Shown: positions 24,801-37,295, counted from the first letter of the stretch. The stretch: DNA of 64,000 nt from Collybia mongolica (GCA_013420905.1 JAAXNY010000001.1:2232001-2296000); one strand, 5' to 3'. Program-made: numbers and translations. Notes: a model not told the origin generated them from the letters alone.

Positions 24801-25878
24801 TCAGGCGTTCAACCCATCGCCAAAGTTCGCGATATTGAGTAAAGAACGTGAGGTCAAGCTTTCCGGACGCGGTTGGTACCGACGGCGATGTGATCTCAGA
24901 CATAGCCATTGTGAGGAGGGGCAAACCAGCACCATAATCGTCTAGTGCCCTCCGCGGTTCAGAGGGGGAGAGCTTTTCATGACACATTCCTGCAGGGTAA
25001 TATGGGTTAGGATCATTGATGTAGATCATTCTACAACATGCAAAGGGTTGTCCAAAGCACGGCAACTATTGAGTCTGTTCTCCCCTAAACCCCTGAATAA
25101 GACCTCCAACAAGACATCGACAACGACGGTAACAATAGGCACACAACCAATTTCCTAGGTTATATAAATCTCACCTTGTAAACATATGCTTCGAAGCGTC
25201 TCCGTCATTGCCCATCCCCGGCCATCCCTGATCTCCGGTGCAGAAGAATCGGCTAGCGACGCAAAACTTCCACCTGCTGAGGAGAAAGACGACGCAGCCT
25301 CCGACCCTGGCACAAGCAGCCCCGTCGTGCTCGACCTCGTCGAACTTTGAGCCGGTATATGGTTCTGCAGGTGCACGATATTAGGGACCTTGCCAAGATG
25401 GACGAGACATTCCGCAGGGTTTCCCAGGGCATACGCATAATATGCCAGTGCAAAGTTGAGCGTCTACGGAGGGACGGTCATAATTAAGGGCACAAATATA
25501 ATTCAGACAACTCACGTCAAAATTCGACGACTCTAACCGTTTCAGTACCTCGTACCCTGTTGATGCCTCGTCCACACGCTCCTCAGGCAGGACCCCCTCG
25601 TCACCAAGATTTAACGGGTATTGTGTTCCTTCGACACTATCGTCTTGGTCCTCGTCTTTCGAGTTCGCGGTAAGCAGGAGCGCCAACGCCTGAGTCTGTG
25701 ACGCGATCTCCGAAACGTCATTGAAACCCTTGCAATGCTTGTTGAACTTTCGAAAAAGCTCGGACCAGGAGAGAGCAATCCCGTTTGGCGCCTTTGCTGG
25801 ATATTGAGTGGACCACTGGCCTGCGGCGAGGGCGCTACGTAACTGCGTCCAGTAGTGCTTGTCTTTTTGGTGCGACAT
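21824..25878 (-). CDS. YPP1: YPP1/TTC7-like TPR protein
   Basis: Yeast Ypp1 and animal TTC7 hold the phosphatidylinositol 4-kinase Stt4/PI4KA with Efr3 at the plasma membrane. Eight exons in phase: 25878-25516, 25463-25175, 24989-24382, 24325-23935, 23880-23107, 23050-22616, 22562-22252, 22198-21824, giving 1181 aa. The N-terminus (KHYWTQLRSALAAGQW, ALSWSELFRKFNKHC) and the helical repeats fit the family. C-terminal TPRs are clear: NLWLMSAATFRRLGKIDQAR, LGLYYVALGHENHAIDAF, AWYFLAKAYGMQGR. A disordered insert lies between the repeat blocks, with Ser/Thr/Asn-rich, Lys/Arg-rich and poly-Pro/His parts (about residues 600-1000). Intron 2 is 185 nt, the others about 50-60. The start lies only 126 bp from the divergent DPH2 start. 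Confidence 0.85.
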
Positions 25879-26004
25879 TGGGGAGAGGTGTGACCTGGCT
25901 GTGACGTGCAGCGTGACGAGGTTATTTCCGCTTTTAACTTTTTCGTCTAGTCTTTATTACTCGCTTCGATCTCATTATTTTGTCCATTGGGGCATTGAGT
26001 GCTC
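25879..26004. promoter_or_regulatory. Short divergent promoter, YPP1-like/DPH2
   Basis: Only 126 bp separate the two start codons, so both 5' leaders and promoters must share or overlap this stretch. It is T-rich on the plus strand, and no TATA box stands out on either strand. Confidence 0.5.
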
Positions 26005-28063
26005 ATGGCTGAACATACTGCATTTTCTACGTCTGGTGAAGACGCGATTACGCGAAGAATTGATATCAAAGTGGACACGACAGCCGACCACCTGGCCTCG
26101 AGCGAGTTTGACCAATTTTATGAGATCGAGAGGACTGCAGGAGAGCTGATTGAGGGTGACTACAAACGGGTAAATTGTTGTTTGTTCTTTTCAATAAAAT
26201 TATTGACATAGGCATGTATTAGATAGCACTACAATTCCCGGACGAACTGCTTCACGATTCCGTCCCGATCTACAGGCGACTGAAGTCAAGGATCGGACCG
26301 GGGCGAGAGTTATACGTTCTGGCGGACACCTCATATGGCAGGCAGGCTCTCGCGTTCCAAAGCGGATGATCAGCCGTTGACATCGTTCCTTATATTCTCG
26401 ACATGAAGTTGTTGTGTGGACGAGGTTGCGGCCCAACACGTCGATGCGGATGCGATGGTGCATTATGGGTATGCTTGTATGAGCCAGTGCGTAGTATCCC
26501 CTATTTTCAGACTCGTGTGCTAAACAATTGAACTTATAGGACGTCTAGGTTACCCGTAATCTATGTCTTTGGCCAGAAGAAAGTCGACCCGCAAAAATGT
26601 GTAGATCGTCTAATGGAGGTTTATGACTCGAATACAGCAAGTCAAGGGAAACCGAAGCCGGATGTAATTCTACTACGGCATGATGTTGTCTACACGCACC
26701 AAGCTGGTAACGTAGCTAGCACTCTACCCTTAGTTTGCATCAGTCTCATGCCACATTCAGAGAACGTTTTGAATAAATTTAAAGAAGCCTTCGATCCGTC
26801 CGGCGTCCAAGTTGTCTACTCTAGGATCCCAATGACCACAAAGCCATCATCGACGGAGACCCCTACAAAACCCCCAGCTGACGATTCTCATTTGCCTTCC
26901 CAAAATAATGACGTGAAGCTCTCGGATAATTATTTCATAATCTACATCGGGGGCGAAAGCCTTGGGCTAACAAATCTCCTCATGACTAACGCATCTGCTG
27001 AGGTAAATCCGACATCACTTAGTAGCATGCTTGCTTATTATTTACGACCCATACCTTAGGTATATTCATACGATCCTCTTACAGACACCGCCCGCCTTGA
27101 ATCCTCACGGACAAATAAACTTCTTATGAGAAGATACGCCGTCGTTCAGAAAGCACGAGACGCTGATGTTTTTGCGATTCTGGTGGGAACATTGGGTGTA
27201 GGTACGTCCGACATAGTCTCTTCTTTTAACAGTGCTTATGAGTACTGGCAGCATCTTATCTACCACTCATACGTCATCTCCGCACCTTACTCGCCCGGAA
27301 CCGCAAGAAAAGTTACACCATCAGCGTGGGCAAGCTCAACCCATCAAAGCTCGCCAACTTTCTAGAAATCGAATGCTTTATCTTGGTAGCGTGCCCGGAG
27401 AACAGCCTCGTTGAATCGAAAGTCAGCTGATAATCTACTCCGGGGGACTTGTATTAACATCAATCAGGATTTCTTGCGGCCTATTGTGACACCATACGAG
27501 CTGGAAATTGCTTTGCAGGCGGAGCAAAGCTGGACTGGCCATTATGTGCTGAGCTTCGAGCAGCTGTTGGCTGAGAGTAAACAGAATTCGGCCTGGGGTA
27601 TGCATAACGAGTGCCTAATATTCGATTGAGTACCAAGTCTTTTATTGCAGATGATACTTCATCGCAGGCAGAACAAGAAGAAGTAGATTCTGATCAACCC
27701 GTTTTCTCCCTGGTCACAGGAACATACCGCCACGCAAAGCGGTATGGAGGTCAGTCAGTTTGTCATGATGGAACCCACATATGCTCATCGAAGGCAGGAG
27801 ACCCATCTCTTGAAGTGCCCAAAGAAGGCTCTTCTGCTGTGGTTTTGCGAAATCAAGACAATGCGGTAGCCCTGAAGGATAGTGCTGCTGGTATGTATCC
27901 TTGCTACGGTATATGTTGTACATCATTGATCTACATCACAGGTGAATTCTTGCTGGCGCGGACCTACCAAGGCCTTGAGGCGCGTATTGGGGAAGATGCG
28001 CCCAGTGTTCTAGAACAGGGCAGAAGTGGGATTGCAAGGGGATATCAAGACGATCACAAATGA
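26005..28063 (+). CDS. DPH2: Diphthamide biosynthesis protein 2
   Basis: Partner of Dph1 in the radical-SAM iron-sulfur complex that starts diphthamide formation on a His of translation elongation factor 2. Nine exons in phase: 26005-26169, 26223-26341, 26409-26486, 26540-27002, 27060-27201, 27252-27421, 27468-27576, 27651-27890, 27942-28063, giving 535 aa, the normal size. Motifs are [26 protein letters not shown] (C96/C97), VHYGYAC (C118), [28 protein letters not shown] and the C-terminal [15 protein letters not shown]. The Cys residues fit cluster ligands. Intron 2 begins with GC instead of GT (AG|GCAGGC at 26342), since only that choice restores SYGSCC in frame. Exon 4 keeps an open [10 protein letters not shown] segment that could look like a short intron, but removing it breaks the frame. 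Confidence 0.93.
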
Positions 28064-28367
28064 ACTCCAAGTATCGGAGTAGACACCTCAGTTGCCCGTT
28101 GTGCGGGCTGGCATACATGTTGATTTCGGAAACACACCTCATGTAATACGATACAACCATGTATAAAATAATGTACCGCCGACGCGGAGAAAACAATTTG
28201 AACATTCCCGGCTCGCATTCAATTGAAACGACATCGCCGGGCTTAAAACCGTGACATTCCCACGGTGCTCCATCACCCAAAATTTCTGTTCGATAAGTTC
28301 CCAGCAGTGCCGGTCCACATACGCATTTCACAAGTCTCAAACTTGTCTCCACTTTTCATCCTCTAAA

Positions 28368-30757
28368 ATGGCTTCCGAATCGACAGCAGGCATCGTAGAG
28401 CGCGTCCAGAGTTTCGTGTCTGAAAATAAGCGCGCCGTCATCATTGGCGCCGCCGCTGCTGCTATTGCTGTCGGAGGTGTCGCCTATTATGCATCGACGT
28501 CTTCAAGGCCAAGGAGCCAAGGAGACGTCGAAAAGGCTACCCGGAAAGACAAGAAGAAGTCGAGCAAAGGTGGAAAGAAGAAAAAGACAGTCAAGGACTC
28601 TGACGGGCCCATATTGGAAGAGCGGAAGCCTCCGGCTGCGAAGCCTGAGGGGGAAGATGGTGAGTAGCCTACTTGTTCCTAGGCTGAGCGGCGACTTAAG
28701 GTATCTGTTGGTCAGTGGGAGAGGTACTCACAGCTGCGCAGATTGCTGCTCTACCTACCGAGGTTCGTCGCCGCTGTGATTCGGCTCACATTTTGCTCAA
28801 GCCGGTTTGCTCGTTAGGACCGGACAAAGCTGGCAAGCACGTTCAAGGAAAATGGTAATACTGCCTACAAAGGCCGGCAATTCGCTGAGGCTGCCGAGCT
28901 GTATACTCGTGCAATCGAGGTCTCCCCAAAACCTGAGCCGGTGTTCTACAGCAACCGAGCGGCCTGTATGTTCTTCTGCCGCAGAGAATTCTTGTTTATT
29001 TTAATCTAACTTGATGAATAGGTTATGTGAACATGACACCACCAAAACACGAGCTCGTTGTGCGAGACTGTGATGAGGCGTTGAAGCTTGATATCAACTA
29101 TATCAAAGCCCTCAATCGCCGCGCAATTGCTTTGGAAGGACTGGAACGCTACGAAGAGTCGTTGCGGGGTATGTTATGCGCAGGGGACTAATGACCTGTG
29201 TTGACTGACGTTAAATCCGTAGACTTTACTGCTGCAACTATCCTAGACAAGTTCTCCAACACCACTACAGCTCAAGCTGTTGAGCGCGTCTTACAAAAGT
29301 TGGCGACCAAGAAAGCGGCAGAGATTCTTGCCGTACGTTCCTCTATACTGTGTTTATCATTTACCAACACGAATGTTCCTGCAGACCCGGGAACCAAGAT
29401 TGCCCTCATTTACCTTCATTTCTGCCTACTTTGCTGCTTTCCGACCACGTCAGTGCATCTAGTTGCGCCACTAATAGGGGTAATCATACTAACATATTCC
29501 AGGTCCCTATCCTGCTCTCCCCGAAAATCCGTCAACGGGCGACCAAACCTTACATTTGGCGCTTCAGGCACTAGAAGCTGCGGACTATGCCCACGCCCTC
29601 TCATTCGTCAACGAGTCGATCGAGCAAGGCATCTCATGGGATATCGGAAAGGCGGAAGCCCTTAATTTCCGGGGTACCTTCAAGTACGTTGTTCTGTGGG
29701 CTCGGCGGTCTATGGACTTAACTCGCTTGCAGGTTCCTTACTGGAGATGTCGACGGTGCCAAGGCTGACCTCCAGGAGTCATTGAGCCTGGTTCCGTCGT
29801 TCACACAGAGCCTGGTGAAGATTGCGAGCGTGCACATGGAACAAGGGAATGCTCAGAAGGCGTTCGAATGCTTCGAGGACGCCATCAAGTTCAATCCCAA
29901 TGATCCTGACATTTACTACCACCGTGGTCAAGGTGAATACGTTATGACGTCACCCTCGGACCCAACACTGATATTCCCGTTCAGTTCTGTTTATCATGAG
30001 CGAGTTTACCCAGGCCGCCGAGAATTACACCAAATCGACAGAGCTCGACGACCAATTCGTGTTCTCGCATATCCAGTTGGCTGTTGCCCAATACAAGTCC
30101 GGGAACATTGCCAACAGTATGGCTACTTTTAGGAGGACGCTCAAGGCTTTCCCACAGCGTAGTGAGCCTCAAAATTACTAGTAAGGATCTTTTATTAGCA
30201 TGTACATTTCAAAGCTGACTATCTTCCAGCGGTGAACTTCTGCTGGATCAGCAACGATTCGAAGACGCTGTTGAGAAGTTTGAGCGGGCCGTGGATCTGG
30301 AGAAACTCAAGTTCGTCGTGCTAACGAATCGTCTTCCCCGGTACTGCTGACCCATCATTGTGCAGGTCTCCACCCAACGTCTTGCCCCTTGTCAACAAGG
30401 GTCTCACCATGTACCAATGGAAACAAGACATCGGTGCCGCCGAGCGGTGCTGCAACGAAGCTCTGCGGATCGACCCCGAGTGCGAAGCCGCCGTGGCCAC
30501 CCTCGCTCAACTCAGCCTGCAGCAGAGCAAGATCGAGAAGGCTGTGGAGATGTTCGAGAGGCAGGCAGACCTTGCCAGGAGCGAACCCGAGCTTGTCAAC
30601 GCGCTGACCTACCAATTCGTGAGTTCCCCCGTTTACTCATAATGGCGATAGTGCTGACGTCGACGTCTCTCCCTAGGCATCTGCGGCTCAAGTAAAATTC
30701 CTCCACAACTACCCTGATATGGCTGCCCAGCTCAACGCCCTTGCACGAGGCATGTAG
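28368..30757 (+). CDS. TOM70: Mitochondrial import receptor Tom70
   Basis: Outer-membrane TPR receptor that accepts hydrophobic preproteins with Hsp70/Hsp90 and passes them to the TOM pore. Twelve exons in phase: 28368-28659, 28716-28762, 28818-28965, 29022-29168, 29223-29332, 29385-29448, 29503-29683, 29733-29932, 29985-30180, 30230-30310, 30366-30618, 30677-30757, giving 599 aa. An N-terminal anchor (about 20-42, [18 protein letters not shown]) is followed by a Lys-rich linker ([14 protein letters not shown]). The TPR clamp begins at [20 protein letters not shown] and later repeats include [18 protein letters not shown] and [14 protein letters not shown]. The conserved segment [17 protein letters not shown] sits between the TPR blocks. 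The gene starts 304 bp after the DPH2 stop on the same strand, too far for a shared transcript in a fungus. Confidence 0.94.
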
Positions 30758-31398
30758 AGCCCGAACGTAAACTTTTATTAGTATTGGTTAAAAATGCGTT
30801 GACACAACTAATCCATGTGAATACATGATGATGAAAATCAGTAGCAGACCAGAAAATAATCAGGGTTCGCGCTCACCGGACACTTTATACGTACCATTGG
30901 GCGCCTCGACCAGAGTGCTTAGTATTTATCGACTAGTTCCTGCTTTCAGGATTTAAATAATACACTATTTCAAGGACAACTATGACTCCCATCTCAATCC
31001 ATAACTGTTCTCTCTTTTCAACCCCAGTTTCACTTAATCGTGAGATTGGCTCTAAGGAGGCTCGGGCTTAGTGTCACTGAGAAACATGGGCCACCACGGC
31101 GTATATGCGGCTATGTACATATTTTAGGCGTTGACTAATTCCGCTTCGTTCTCCCACCCAGTCGAGTTTCCTGGACTCAGAAGCAATTAGAAAAATAGAG
31201 CTCGTATTGTACGTCGAAATTGGAATCCATACCAGAATCAACCCACCCATAACCAATGGAACAACCAAAGAACACCTCACACGCATACAGCACCTGTTAA
31301 TATTGTGAATGGGGTGTCCACACGACATTCCACCTTGGATTCGACTGGATGTAAATCAACTCTAGTTCTGTCTACTACGATTACAGTGTTGAACTGGG
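30758..31398. other. Convergent intergenic region
   Basis: Lies between the 3' ends of TOM70 (+) and the DUF6535 copy (-). A plus-strand frame at 31305-31679 mostly overlaps exon 3 of the DUF6535 gene in antisense and is not counted. No gene seen. Confidence 0.4.
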
Positions 31399-33675
31399 CT
31401 ACGAAGAAGCAACCGGGTTTTGGTCGAGGTACTCGCGAAAGAACGCCAAGACCTCTCCGGTTTTTGAACGCATGTAATATTTCCTTGCTTGTAGTAAATC
31501 TTCTCTCTCGTGAAGGGACACAAAGAAGTGCGCAAATGATGACAGGTATTGCTTTTCCGAATCAGATGTATGAGATTCAAAGAATTTTCTGCAAAAATCA
31601 TCTCTGGAGGAAAGGCATAACAGTACTTGCTCAGCATACTGGTTCTTCTTCAGTAAGTTTGATTCGGGTACCCGGTTGACCCACTCCTGGATATCCTTAA
31701 GTAAAGTGACCGGTGGAGGGTTGAAATTGTGTTGATGATAGGATTCCACGAGGCCGAGATACATATAAGGAATTAAACGCCCTGTGTAATGCAGGGAGAT
31801 TCTATCCTTCTTGAAAAGATGAGCATGGAATTCCACAAGAAATTTAGCGATTTCTGAGGTACGAGCGAACCATCAGTCACAGAAGTGCTCTTGGGTTAAA
31901 GTTCAACGAACCAGGGTCGTATTGCATGCTCGTAGAGTAGATCACCCAGGGTATGTGTGCTGTCCCGTCCCCTAAAATGTTTTCTCCGATGTCAAGGCTG
32001 CGAGCCCAGTGTTCTACATATCGATTGAACAATGCTGGATGATAAAAAAAATCATTGCTTGCGAGGAACTGTCCCAATGTCCGGTGTATCCCCAAGTAAT
32101 ATGCATGATCGATATGATTCACGGGTGGGGATATCTCGGAGCCGAAAAATATAGTGTCAGGTTTTAGTCTTCCATACCCGTTCCAAACGCCATAAAGGTA
32201 GTGCCTGAGCTGTTCGATACGCCGGTATCTTCTTGAGAGCCCATCTTTGGGAATGGTGGGGGCCAACTCTTGCTTCTGTGAGGCATCCAGTCCATAAACA
32301 AAATCAGATAACAGAGCAAGGTCTTCATCGATAATAGGCTCGAGACTTATGTCAGCAAGCGTGCTGTAAATACTCAGCACTGCGTCAGTACTGTTCCATA
32401 GTAGCTTACAAACCATGGACAATGTGTGGCCTGTGCCATCATGAATGTGAGTCACCTCCCATCGGTCAAATGATGCCCAACCCGTGAACTCGCCAAAGTC
32501 GAAACGCCAAAATGCTGAGGCAAGGAAAAATGACCAGGACTGGGAGGACTTATAAGCACATTGTGTGTCGAACAATGGGACAATGTACTGGATGGTTGGA
32601 AGAGCCGTGGTTATAACAAGGAATAGGAAGGTTAACCCTACTATTATAGTGGTGATTGACACAACAATGGTTTGGAGTGGCCACAGCAGGACTAGAATGC
32701 CAACAAGGAAAAATACCAAGGCTGTTTGGAGGAGGATCGGGAGGGATGAAATGATCTCAGGTACCCTCCATGCGTGTAAACCTCGGTGGCGTAGCCCGTG
32801 AATGAGGAATGCTTCATTGGTCGTAAAGTTGTCATATCGCTGATACTCATACAACCATTGTTTGCATAGAATGCTGATGACAACAGCCGCGAGAGAGAGC
32901 GTCAAGCTTGCGAACCAAAGAGTGTTAATGGCCACCGAAGCTGAGCTGACATTGAACGTGGCTGGCGCTAGGCGGTCCATGGCTGGATCGTGGGTCATGT
33001 TGAGCCGATCTCGGAGCTGAAGGCGAGCCAGAGTGTCTGCTGGGTTTTCGTCGAGCCATTTGTATGATTCAACGGTGAACGCCGTCACTGTAGCAGAGAA
33101 CAGACCCGCCTGGGGATACAGTTGATATTCCACATCATACGCTGATCAGGCAAGGATGGACTCACGAAAATGATTAGAGTATCAATTTGATCCCTCCAAC
33201 CTTTGCACATCCCATCGTCGGATGCACTCATTGCTTCAACCCAGTCTTCCTTGGCTGTCTCATTCTTGGGGACCTTCGTGCGAAGTGGCTCATCCGCCTT
33301 CCAGGGTTTCCATTCCGACTGGGTGGGTAAATTGGTTGACGGACGCGTGTCATGGCGGAGGGAGAGTATATCGGCTTGAGGTGCGTTATGTGATGTCTCT
33401 GTCGCATCCTGGTCACCTTTCTGACCATCGGTTACCTCTGAGCCGCGAGATATCGAACATGAACGCTCTTGATTATGTGCGGAAGAGTTATTATGTGTGG
33501 AAGGCCCACTCGACCCGCACGGATCCGCTGTTGTGAGACGTGGTGCTTGCAATTTTCGACTACGATCGCTTGACTGGGTCTGAGCCTCTATATTGGTATC
33601 TTGGGATGTGGAAGAGGGTGTGATCTCTGAGAGATGTGTTCGGGGGGTTAGTTCAGGTTGAGAGTTTTTCGACAT
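31399..33675 (-). CDS. DUF6535 membrane protein, intact copy
   Basis: Three exons in phase, 33675-33166, 33109-31912, 31853-31399, with introns of 56 and 58 nt, giving 720 aa. The N-terminal about 150 residues are hydrophilic and Ser/Thr-rich and lead into EWKPWKADEPLRTKVP and DDGMCKGWRDQIDTLIIF. A membrane core follows with at least three strong helices (SVAINTLWFASLTLSLAAVV, SLPILLQTALVFFLVGILV, IVGLTFLFLVITTALP), preceded by a weaker one at AGLFSATVTAF. CKQWLYEYQRYDNF lies just after the first strong helix. The C-terminal part is soluble and helical. DUF6535 is a large mushroom family of unknown function. The N-terminal region and residues after the membrane core differ most between the copies here. 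Codon frames are intact, so it is probably functional. Confidence 0.88.
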
Positions 33676-35031
33676 GGAGGTGGATGATTATGTGACTTTA
33701 CTATTGGTGCGTGCATGAAATATGTCCTTAAAGGCTGTGGCTTCTATGTTGCTTCTATATTTATCTTATGGAAACTGCCGATCATGATGTTAGTATTTAT
33801 TAGTTGGAATTTTTGGAATTTAATTCCTCCATGTCACTCTAGCGCAATCCCCTCCCAACTACTTACCAGCATAGATGAGGTGACCATAGACACCTCTGTC
33901 CATTTCCTGAACGCCACTGCTAAAGAGACCCGTGATTGGGGGTACGTCCATCATGACTTGCTGGATTTAATTTATTGTGGGTAATGCGAGTGTTGGTGCA
34001 CTGTGAGTGTATGGTTGATCATGATGATTAATGAAGATGCATTGTGGGCTGACAGCATCAGTAGCATTGAGGCTTAAGGCCTGTTCATGAGTAGTAGAGG
34101 GCAATGAGAGACGGGCCCGCAGCTGCATTGTCCATGTTACTCTCAGTAAAAAACAAAGTCATGCTCAGTCAGTGTAAAGTCAGCAGTAATGACAAAGTCA
34201 ACAAAAAGTCATACAAGAGTCAACAAAAATGGTAATTCAAACTCATGATTTTGTCAACTGGGAGGAGATGAATGATTTTTGACTACTTTGGGCTGGCTCT
34301 TGACCATTACTTTTGGGTGATGTTGAAACTTGTGACTAAAGTTTGACTTAAGCTAAAGGTTGAAGGTAGGCACACTGTAGGAGCAGGAGATTGATTCAAC
34401 ATAAATATGTAGGGTATTTCCACTGCTCCTCCCAGAGATCCATCATTGTACCTTTCAAGTTGCCTATCCATGAAGCAAATTGCTCCATTGACATATCATC
34501 TTTCTCAAAGTGCTATTGCTCTATAAAGTTTATAATGAGTGGTACCCTACCTAGAGGATTATAGACTATCGTCAACATTCAGGGATCTATTCCTTTTATC
34601 AGACTTCCCCAAGTAACCCTAAAATTCTCACATCAATAAAGCACATGTGCTCGTATGACTTATAGAACATTGAAATAAATTCTCTCCAGTCCAAGCGGGC
34701 GCCTCCCGTGGAAAACGTATTCATTTGTATCACTTGGCTGTGCCCGGGGAAAGAGGCTTTACGACGGACTGGTAGATGTGTGTCGTCGTACACTAAGAGC
34801 GGTGTGGCGAAATTAGTAAGTCCTGCAAAATGTTGGTACTTCAGGCATGCCTTTCCAGATCATTTGTTTCTAGTCCTAGAATTTCGGTTGTACCTCTGAG
34901 CATGAGGATTCGCTGATGGCGAAAACAATATTTTGAAAGAATCATTGTTATTTTCAGGGAACGAACCTAAAAGCCTCCAACCCGTTCAACCAGTTGTATC
35001 AATACCTACGGTCCTTTTTATCCCCTTCTTG
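33676..35031. other. Intergenic region with short repeat words
   Basis: No supported gene. A plus-strand frame of 89 codons (33715-33984) has one hydrophobic stretch but no other support. AGTCA-type words crowd part of the region (listed separately). The stretch holds the upstream region of the DUF6535 gene and the 3' flank of the GH43 gene. Confidence 0.4.
34155..34370. repeat. AAGTCA/TTTGACT word cluster
   Basis: About ten copies of AGTCA or its complement TGACT occur within roughly 215 bp (for example AAAGTCAACAAAAAGTCAT, AGAGTCAACAAAA, TTTTGACTACTTT, GTTTGACTTAAG). The left half has mainly AGTCA and the right half mainly the complement. It may be the subterminal array of a decayed DNA transposon or a repeated factor-binding site. 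Confidence 0.4.
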
Positions 35032-37295
35032 TTATGTACCTGCACCTGGCGTCTGCTTCCAGTATCCAAAATCTGCAGGCACCAAACTAGGCTTTCCATT
35101 CCCCGTGTTGTAAGCCCCAAATGCTGCGCCTTTGAAGAAGAAACCACTGAAAGTACAAGGTTAAGTATGTCATCGTGCCTAACAAGAGAGCTAACATACC
35201 CGGCAGGTGCGACAGACAGAGCTGAGCTATCGATTGTAGCGGGGAAAATGAATTCGCTGCCGGTCCCTTCTGTGTATCCAAGGGAATATGAGGTAGAATT
35301 CCCGACGATAGTCAACCTGACTGGAGCGTCCGGAGAGGTCAGACCGACATATCGTGTCTAAATACCGCCACAACATTTCTTTAGTACAGTACCAATTCCT
35401 TGCTACCCATTTACTCACCGTGATAATAGTGGCGTTCGCAGTAGTCAGCGCCCATGGGCCTACTTGCTTCGCCTGCACAATGGTCCTCACCACGATGAAT
35501 CGAATACTGCCCCCATTGGGATCTCCAGTGATGCCAATTTCATTATGCAGCATGTCGCCATAGTATATGCTGATCCCCGCTTCGGTCAAGTTGTCTTTGG
35601 GTATGAAGTCAAGACTAGTTTCGAATGTCTCTTGGTATGATGTCTGTTTGCGTAAGATGAGGGCGGCGCTGTCCCTGTCCCCGAGAGCATAGGAGTTGGC
35701 ATTTAGCCGGAGGGACCTGGCACGGAGCGTGTGGAACGCTTTGTATGGGGTCCTGACGAAATAGAATGACGGATCGAGTGTACGTGCAGAGAACTTGTTG
35801 ACATAAGGCGCAAGAGGTGACTTGTCCTCGAGGACGCCTTCAATATGCTCGCTGATTGGGTTTCCGCCGTTGAATACCGGCCAGCCGGACTCCCAGGTGA
35901 CTGGGAACAGGAATGTCTCCCGGCCTGCCACGGAAGACATCAGTGTATGCGTAAAGAACAGCGTGAATGGTGTTTACCTAGTTGCATATGGTTGAAATTT
36001 CCGTTTTGCGGCCGAACTCCTAATGCGACGCCCCACCATCTTCCGTCCGGACCTTGCACGAAATCGGCGTGGCCTGTATCCTGTACTGGGTGTGAAAGGT
36101 TTGCCCCGTTGAATAAAATGGGGTTTTATGAGTTGTTCTCCCATGGCCCGGACGGTGAAGGGCCCCGTTGGATTGTCGCCCGATGATCCGCACCAGTACC
36201 GCCTTGTAAGAGAGGGTAAGTAGATGTATATAGCGGACACCCTGATGAAAATCTTACCTTCAGCGATGAGAAGATAATATGTACCATTAATGAGATATAC
36301 ATGTGGGCCTTCCGGCCGGGCAGACGGAGTGTTAGGAAGAGTTCCGTGGAAGATGTTTACGGCTGGTGTAAGTGAATTTCCTGTCGCTATATCTATTTTG
36401 CTTTGCCAGATGCCTACATAGCTTCAGATAAGATAAAAGTTGCTGCAGGCGGCGAAATAAACCGCTTAACCATATATCTTGTCAACGGCATTGTTAATAC
36501 CTGACCATGTACTGTACACCTAAAACAACCGAATACCCGTGAGTAGATTGACTTGTAAGGTAGGTCGTTCTTACGTCTCCATTCGTATCCCAAAATAAGT
36601 CGGCGTCGTAGCCAAGTGAATCTTATGGGCCGTCGATTAGCATTATGCATCTCGAATGTACCGCGAACGCTCACCCAAGTAAATTGGGTCACTCCATTTA
36701 TTCGAGAATATATCCTTTGTCGTGACATAGAACGACCGAGGGAACAAACGAAGTTCGGCTTCGCATGAAAATTGCAGGTGAGTGAGATATCGGCCACAAA
36801 CTATGTGATAACAACTCACAAGTGTAAACGTATCGCGTAGTAGATGCCAAATAAAATGATCCCTTATGGTATCTGAGCGTTGGAGCCCAGACACCTTATC
36901 AAACAATGAGAGACCTTCAGTAAGTCTTCAGTATTTGTAACGACACTTTACCTGCATCAGATGGTGTTCCCAACATGTTCAGCTGAGATGGTCTGTTCAG
37001 CCCATGACCGATGAGTTTCCAGTCTACCAAGTTTTTACTATGATAGATGGGATGGCCCGGAAAGTACTCAAATATTGAAGTAGCGATAAAATAATCTGCT
37101 CCGACGCGCACAATACTCGGGTCTGGGTTCCATCCTGGGATGATTGGGTTGAGGAGGGCGGCGGCAGGCCCTATATCTGTAGATTGTGAGACCCTTTTTT
37201 AGTGAGAAGACCAAGGAGGCGTACTGGCACGTACAAAAGACAAGCGGGAGAAAGGCAAAAACAAAGAACAGCCAGCAGGCAGAACGGAATATCAT
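35032..37295 (-). pseudogene. GH43 glycosidase gene with one in-frame stop
   Basis: Beta-xylosidase/arabinofuranosidase-type GH43 enzyme, secreted. Eleven exons in phase: 37295-37235, 37176-36952, 36894-36820, 36758-36675, 36621-36575, 36519-36471, 36413-36258, 36202-35978, 35924-35419, 35357-35200, 35146-35032, spanning 567 codons. A signal peptide (ACWLFFVFAFLPLVF) leads into the five-bladed propeller. The likely general base is Asp in PGWNPDPSIVRVG, the pKa-tuning Asp is in YDADLFWDTNGD and the general acid Glu in ARPEGPHVY. GGTGADH and TGHADFVQGPDGRWWGV follow. A beta-sandwich C-terminal domain completes it, ending GAGT. The only defect is a TAA at 36128-36126, inside GPWENNS*NPILFNG, where related enzymes read through. 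It is either a young pseudogene, a polymorphism or a sequence error. Every splice site still looks normal. Confidence 0.85.

Noticed and set aside
26708..26745. Short GT...AG stretch within DPH2 exon 4 as an additional intron
   Set aside because: Removing it shifts the frame into an early stop, while reading through keeps the open conserved frame.
27936..28352. 138-codon minus-strand frame between and overlapping DPH2 and TOM70
   Set aside because: It overlaps the last DPH2 exon in antisense and the TOM70 leader, has no recognised motif and no TATA or splice support; its length is within chance range.
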